A DNA stretch of 64,000 nt from DAIDKA01 sp036489445. Its GTDB lineage: Bacteria; Pseudomonadota; Gammaproteobacteria; Steroidobacterales; Steroidobacteraceae. Under the pieces are notes generated by a model that was given only the letters and a program-made list of their open reading frames with translations, searched no databases and was not told where the DNA came from. Below, piece after piece: positions 61,076-64,000 of this stretch. The first letter of the stretch is position 1. The number at the start of each line of letters is the position of its first letter. Made by a program: the position numbers and the translations under genes. The DNA lies in NCBI GenBank assembly GCA_036489445.1, contig DASXFV010000038.1:32663-96662 (forward strand), in the 5' to 3' direction.

Positions 61076-61304
61076 TTGATCGGAGGATAGCGCAACCGAG
61101 CTGGCATCTGGCACTCTGGATACTTCGATTGTCGCAAACAGAAACTGGAGGGTAGGAATCTTCAATGGCGATTCGGCGTACGGGCCACCGGTACCGTGAT
61201 GTTGACACCGGCAGGACCATTGACGTTTGGTTTACCGCCTCTGGCGACAAGAAGATCCGGCACTGTCTTGCCGAGAAGGTCGGTCTGATTTCCGGAGGAA
61301 TTAC

Positions 61305-61586
61305 ATCGGCGAGCGCAGTCTGCTGGGAGCGAACGCAGGCATTGGGATCTCGCTGGGCGACGAATGTATCGTTGAAGCCGGTCTGTATGTCACGGCGGGT
61401 ACAAAAGTGAGAATGCCCGACGGGACGGTGGTAGCAGCTCGGCAGTTGTCCGGTCGCTCCGGACTGCTGTTTCGAAGAAACAGCCAGACGGGCACGGTAG
61501 AGGTGCTGGCGACCGACTCATCTCGCTGGGGGAGGCTGAATTCCAGCTTGCATAGCAACGACGACACACACAGGAATCCGCCATGA
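61305..61586 (+). pseudogene. DapD-type tetrahydrodipicolinate N-succinyltransferase, C-terminal remnant
   Basis: The frame encodes IGERSLLGANAGIGISLGDE, GLYVTAGTKVRMPDGTVV and LSGRSGLLFRRNSQTGTVEV, ending near LNSSLHSN. This matches the C-terminal left-handed beta-helix and tail of the DapD form known from mycobacteria and some other bacteria. Everything before the last about 90 residues is absent and no start codon is in place. Its TGA overlaps the ATG of the next gene. An 81-codon frame at 61165-61410 upstream has no recognised family. Confidence 0.68.
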
Positions 61587-63112
61587 CTGCCCGCTTGTGG
61601 GCCATCGTAGTGCTGGCCTCGTTCACCGCGTTGATCGCCACACCTGTGGTCGCTGCCGAAATGTTCGATATCGGTCTTGCCACCAATGGTGCGCGGATCG
61701 ATGCCCTCGCGGTCACCGCCCGCACGAAGTCTGCCCCGACTGTCATCCTGGTCGGGGGCCTCCAAGGCGATGACGCCAGCGCGGCTGCTGTGCGTGCAGC
61801 CGTGGCTGCCTACGAACGAAGTCACGGTCGAGCGGTAAACCTGCTCGCCGTTCCGGTTGCCAATCCCGATGGCGCCATGCTGGTGTTTCCTCCGCCGGGC
61901 GTCGCCTATCGAGAGCATGCGGAGTCGCACACTCTATGGCGGTGGTTGGGAACCCAGGCGCCCGACCTGGTACTCGTCGCGGGTGACGACGACTTCGGCC
62001 TTGTCGAGGCGCTCAATACACAGAAAGTAGCCGATATGGGCCGAATCCCCGCTCGCCGTTGGTCTGGCAACGCCAGCGACTGGGCGGTGCCGCTCGTCGG
62101 CGCCAAGTCCGAGGCGCGCGTTGAGCTTGAGCGCCGCCGCGAACGCTCGCCACGCCAGCTTGCCCAGGAACTTGCAACCTACTATGGCCGGGAGTTCGAT
62201 CAGCCCTGGTATATCGGCGCCATCGCGTTGATCGCACGCGTGCGACTTGGTGATCTCGACGATGTGCGGCGGCTCGTCGAACCCTATGTCGATGGCAGAA
62301 AGGACAGTCTTGCGCACCCGAATGCCCTCGTGATGGCCGGTCACATCGTGTTCACCGAGCTCGCGCGCAGGACTGGGGACCCGCGCTACGTCGCTTTGGT
62401 GCGCAGGGTTGCCGATCTGGGGTTTGATGCGTCAGGGCAGATGCTCGAAGCCATGCCCTATAACGGCCAGTTCAGCGACTCCGTGTTCATGGGTACGGTG
62501 ATCCTTGCGCAGGCCGGCGCCCTGACAGGGGACAAGAAGTATTTTGACATGGCCGATCGTCATCTGCGGTTCATGCAGCACCTCGATTTGCGCCCCGATG
62601 GGCTCTACCGCCATCAGCCCGCGACTGATGCGGCGTGGGGTCGTGGCAATGGGTTCGCTGCGATGGGTTTGGCGATGACCCTGTCAGATCTGCCGCGCAA
62701 GCACCCGGGCTACGCGCACGCATTACAGAGCTATAAACAGCTGATGGCGGCCCTGTTGCCACTGCAGACACGCGATGGCCTATGGCGCAATGTGATCGAT
62801 TACCCCGGGGCCTATCCGGAGTTTTCTGCCACGGCGATGATCGGCTTCGCAATGCAGCGCGGTCTTGAGAAGGGCTGGATCAAGGGACGCGCCTATCGTC
62901 AGGCCGTCGACCAGGCGTGGCTGGCGGTGAACTCGCGCAGCTCATCGGCCGGTTCATTCGTCGACGTTTGTGAGTCGACGGCACGCGTGACCTCGCTGGA
63001 TCAGTACCTGCACCGCGCGGCGATCCTGGGCAACGATCCGCGCGGCGGCGCCATGGCGATGTTGTTCGCGACGGAACTCATGAACGCGGATTATCGCATC
63101 CATACCCTGTGA
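61583..63112 (+). CDS. Exported GH105/GH88-like hydrolase with degenerate M14-like N-terminal domain
   Basis: A 509-residue protein with a signal peptide ending VVAAE. Residues about 45-130 (VILVGGLQGDDAS ... VPVANPDGA) follow the M14/AstE zinc-peptidase layout, but the metal motif HxxE is replaced by QGDD. From about residue 190 it is an alpha/alpha-barrel: AAWGRGNGFAAMGLAMTL, QTRDGLWRNVIDYPGAYPEF and SATAMIGFAMQRGL are GH105/GH88 unsaturated-uronyl hydrolase signatures. It likely acts on plant or microbial polysaccharide fragments. ATGA overlap with the DapD remnant. Confidence 0.82.
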   Translation: MTARLWAIVVLASFTALIATPVVAAEMFDIGLATNGARIDALAVTARTKSAPTVILVGGLQGDDASAAAVRAAVAAYERSHGRAVNLLAVPVANPDGAMLVFPPPGVAYREHAESHTLWRWLGTQAPDLVLVAGDDDFGLVEALNTQKVADMGRIPARRWSGNASDWAVPLVGAKSEARVELERRRERSPRQLAQELATYYGREFDQPWYIGAIALIARVRLGDLDDVRRLVEPYVDGRKDSLAHPNALVMAGHIVFTELARRTGDPRYVALVRRVADLGFDASGQMLEAMPYNGQFSDSVFMGTVILAQAGALTGDKKYFDMADRHLRFMQHLDLRPDGLYRHQPATDAAWGRGNGFAAMGLAMTLSDLPRKHPGYAHALQSYKQLMAALLPLQTRDGLWRNVIDYPGAYPEFSATAMIGFAMQRGLEKGWIKGRAYRQAVDQAWLAVNSRSSSAGSFVDVCESTARVTSLDQYLHRAAILGNDPRGGAMAMLFATELMNADYRIHTL

Positions 63113-63179
63113 TGTATTACCCGGATTTCCGCGCGCCCGTATGGTCAAATTCTAGGCCTCGCAACCGGCCTTTACGTCC

Positions 63180-63410
63180 ATGAGTGATATCGACAAACCC
63201 GCTCAATCGCCGTGCGTAAGAGATTGCTGTCTGGGCGATGACCTCACCTGTCTGGGTTGTTTTCGATCCTTGGACGAGATCAAAGAATGGGCGGTTGCCG
63301 ACGATCATCGCCGTCTCTTGATTTTGCAAAACGCCATACAGCGCCGACAAGCGCACCAGCTGCTGGACGAGCTCTCCGTGCGGCCGTTTCGCCCCGCGAA
63401 TAACCGCTAG
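63180..63410 (+). CDS. DUF1289 protein
   Basis: A 76-residue cysteine-rich protein: SPCVRDCCLGDDLTCLGCFR with the CxxxC...CxxC pattern and EIKEWAVADDHRR, as in DUF1289 (YdhL-like). Probably binds a metal or Fe-S cluster; role unknown. Stands alone, convergent with the M56/TonB gene. Confidence 0.9.
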   Translation: MSDIDKPAQSPCVRDCCLGDDLTCLGCFRSLDEIKEWAVADDHRRLLILQNAIQRRQAHQLLDELSVRPFRPANNR

Positions 63411-63437
63411 ACAGCGTTCCGCCGCACATGTCCGGGT

Positions 63438-64000
63438 CTAGTCTTTCAGCGCGAACTTCACCTGCATCGTCTTGATGACCGGTTCAGACAGGGTGTTGTT
63501 GAAGCGGAACGTCCGGGCGGCGTGCACAGCGGCCTCGCCGAGGCCCACGCCGGCGGGCTTCTCGTTCACGACACTGGCATGGGTCACCTGGCCTACTCGA
63601 TCAACGGTGAGCCTGACCACGACCTGTCCTTCGACGTGCCGTTTCACGAGTTCTGCGGGGTAGAATTGCGACAATGGCGCGCCGCTCACCCAGGTTACCT
63701 TTGGATCTTCTGCTGACGAAAGCACGTGGGGGCCACTCGCGCAGCCACCACAGAGCACTGTGGCGATGAGAGACGCCCCAGCCAATGCAAACTTGCGACC
63801 TCTGCTCAAACGCAGGCTGTTCATGTTGCCCTCCATGATGCGGTTTACACGCGTGGCGAGATGAGCGCGAACGGACATTGCAAGTGCGACGTCCGCCGGC
63901 GGCAGATCGGCCGCCAGCTGCACCAGGATCCTGGCGTAAGTGGCGGGATCTTTGATGCCCAGTAGGACCTCCTGATCGCTGGTGAACTCCGCAAGCAGTG
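63438..64000 (-). CDS. M56/BlaR1-type membrane protein with TonB-like C-terminus (5' end outside window)
   Basis: The frame is open to the right edge. The visible part begins FTSDQEVLLGIKDPATYARI and LATRVNRIMEG, which matches the stretch after the zinc motif of M56 peptidases. A membrane segment (FALAGASLIATVLCGGC) and a TonB C-terminal domain (YPAELVKRHVEGQVVVRLTV; AARTFRFNN) follow. An alternative is a 128-residue TonB-like lipoprotein starting at ATG 63824, which has GGAGGG upstream and a lipobox-like LCGGC. The uninterrupted frame favours the fusion. Confidence 0.68.
   Translation of the reverse strand, partial: LLAEFTSDQEVLLGIKDPATYARILVQLAADLPPADVALAMSVRAHLATRVNRIMEGNMNSLRLSRGRKFALAGASLIATVLCGGCASGPHVLSSAEDPKVTWVSGAPLSQFYPAELVKRHVEGQVVVRLTVDRVGQVTHASVVNEKPAGVGLGEAAVHAARTFRFNNTLSEPVIKTMQVKFALKD

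Noticed and set aside
1..64000. CRISPR array, prophage or complete insertion sequence
   Set aside because: No regular direct-repeat array, phage structural genes or transposase with inverted repeats was seen.

Overview
The window is a dense, GC-rich chromosomal segment from a Gammaproteobacterium. The housekeeping blocks point there: ftsY-ftsE-ftsX-rpoH with an intact RpoH box, rsmD beside ftsY, and a coaD / mutM / rpmG-rpmB / radC / coaBC-dut / pyrE backbone. Hopanoid genes, DUF6152 genes, DUF1592/DUF1552 genes and S9/S46 peptidases suggest a Steroidobacter/Nevskia-type lineage. That placement is an inference from gene content, not a measurement.

Layout. 1-2.1 kb: end of a chemosensory operon (CheR, CheB, receiver-kinase hybrid). 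2.3-8.5 kb: an export-oriented operon (metallo-beta-lactamase-fold protein, di-heme DUF1592 protein, Tat-exported DUF1552 protein, ankyrin protein). 8.6-12.5 kb: a DUF2182 remnant, a DUF899 gene, a regulator with a beta-propeller partner, and a PhzF-like gene. 12.5-15.7 kb: a gene-free stretch with a strong terminator, then a two-component system that looks like the 'proteobacterial dedicated sortase' pair but has no sortase nearby. 15.9-19.6 kb: a 41-residue membrane ORF, a glutaryl-CoA dehydrogenase-like gene, malic enzyme, and rpoH with a perfect CIRCE element in its leader.

19.6-35.4 kb: conserved backbone (ftsX, ftsE, ftsY, rsmD, coaD, alkA-like, mutM) interrupted by hpnJ-hpnI-hpnL and a TauD-type dioxygenase, then rpmB-rpmG, a sigma-region-2/cupin fusion, radC, coaBC, dut, a DUF4124 gene and pyrE. 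35.4-44.7 kb: AmpG-like transporter, DUF6763-like gene, MarC, TrmB, LD-carboxypeptidase, HDOD protein, an S9 homologue without the usual serine, a Gly/Tyr-rich secreted protein and DUF3237.

44.7-49.9 kb: accessory DNA at tRNA-Gly(CCC). Copies of the tRNA 3' end at about 46.16 and 47.03 kb bound two small cargo blocks, an SdpR/SdpI-like pair and a Phd/PIN toxin-antitoxin pair. A FitA/VapC-type pair and a decayed monooxygenase follow. No integrase is visible.

49.9-64 kb: mixed metabolic and secreted functions (SDR, two DUF6152 modules, topoisomerase IB, YaeQ, XRE regulator with membrane segments, S46 peptidase, GFA-family protein, CoA-transferase, GH105-like hydrolase with a degenerate M14-like N-terminus, DUF1289), ending in an M56/TonB-type gene cut by the window edge. 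Several gene remnants (DUF2182, FAD monooxygenase, alpha/beta hydrolase, DapD) show repeated gain and decay in the non-core parts.
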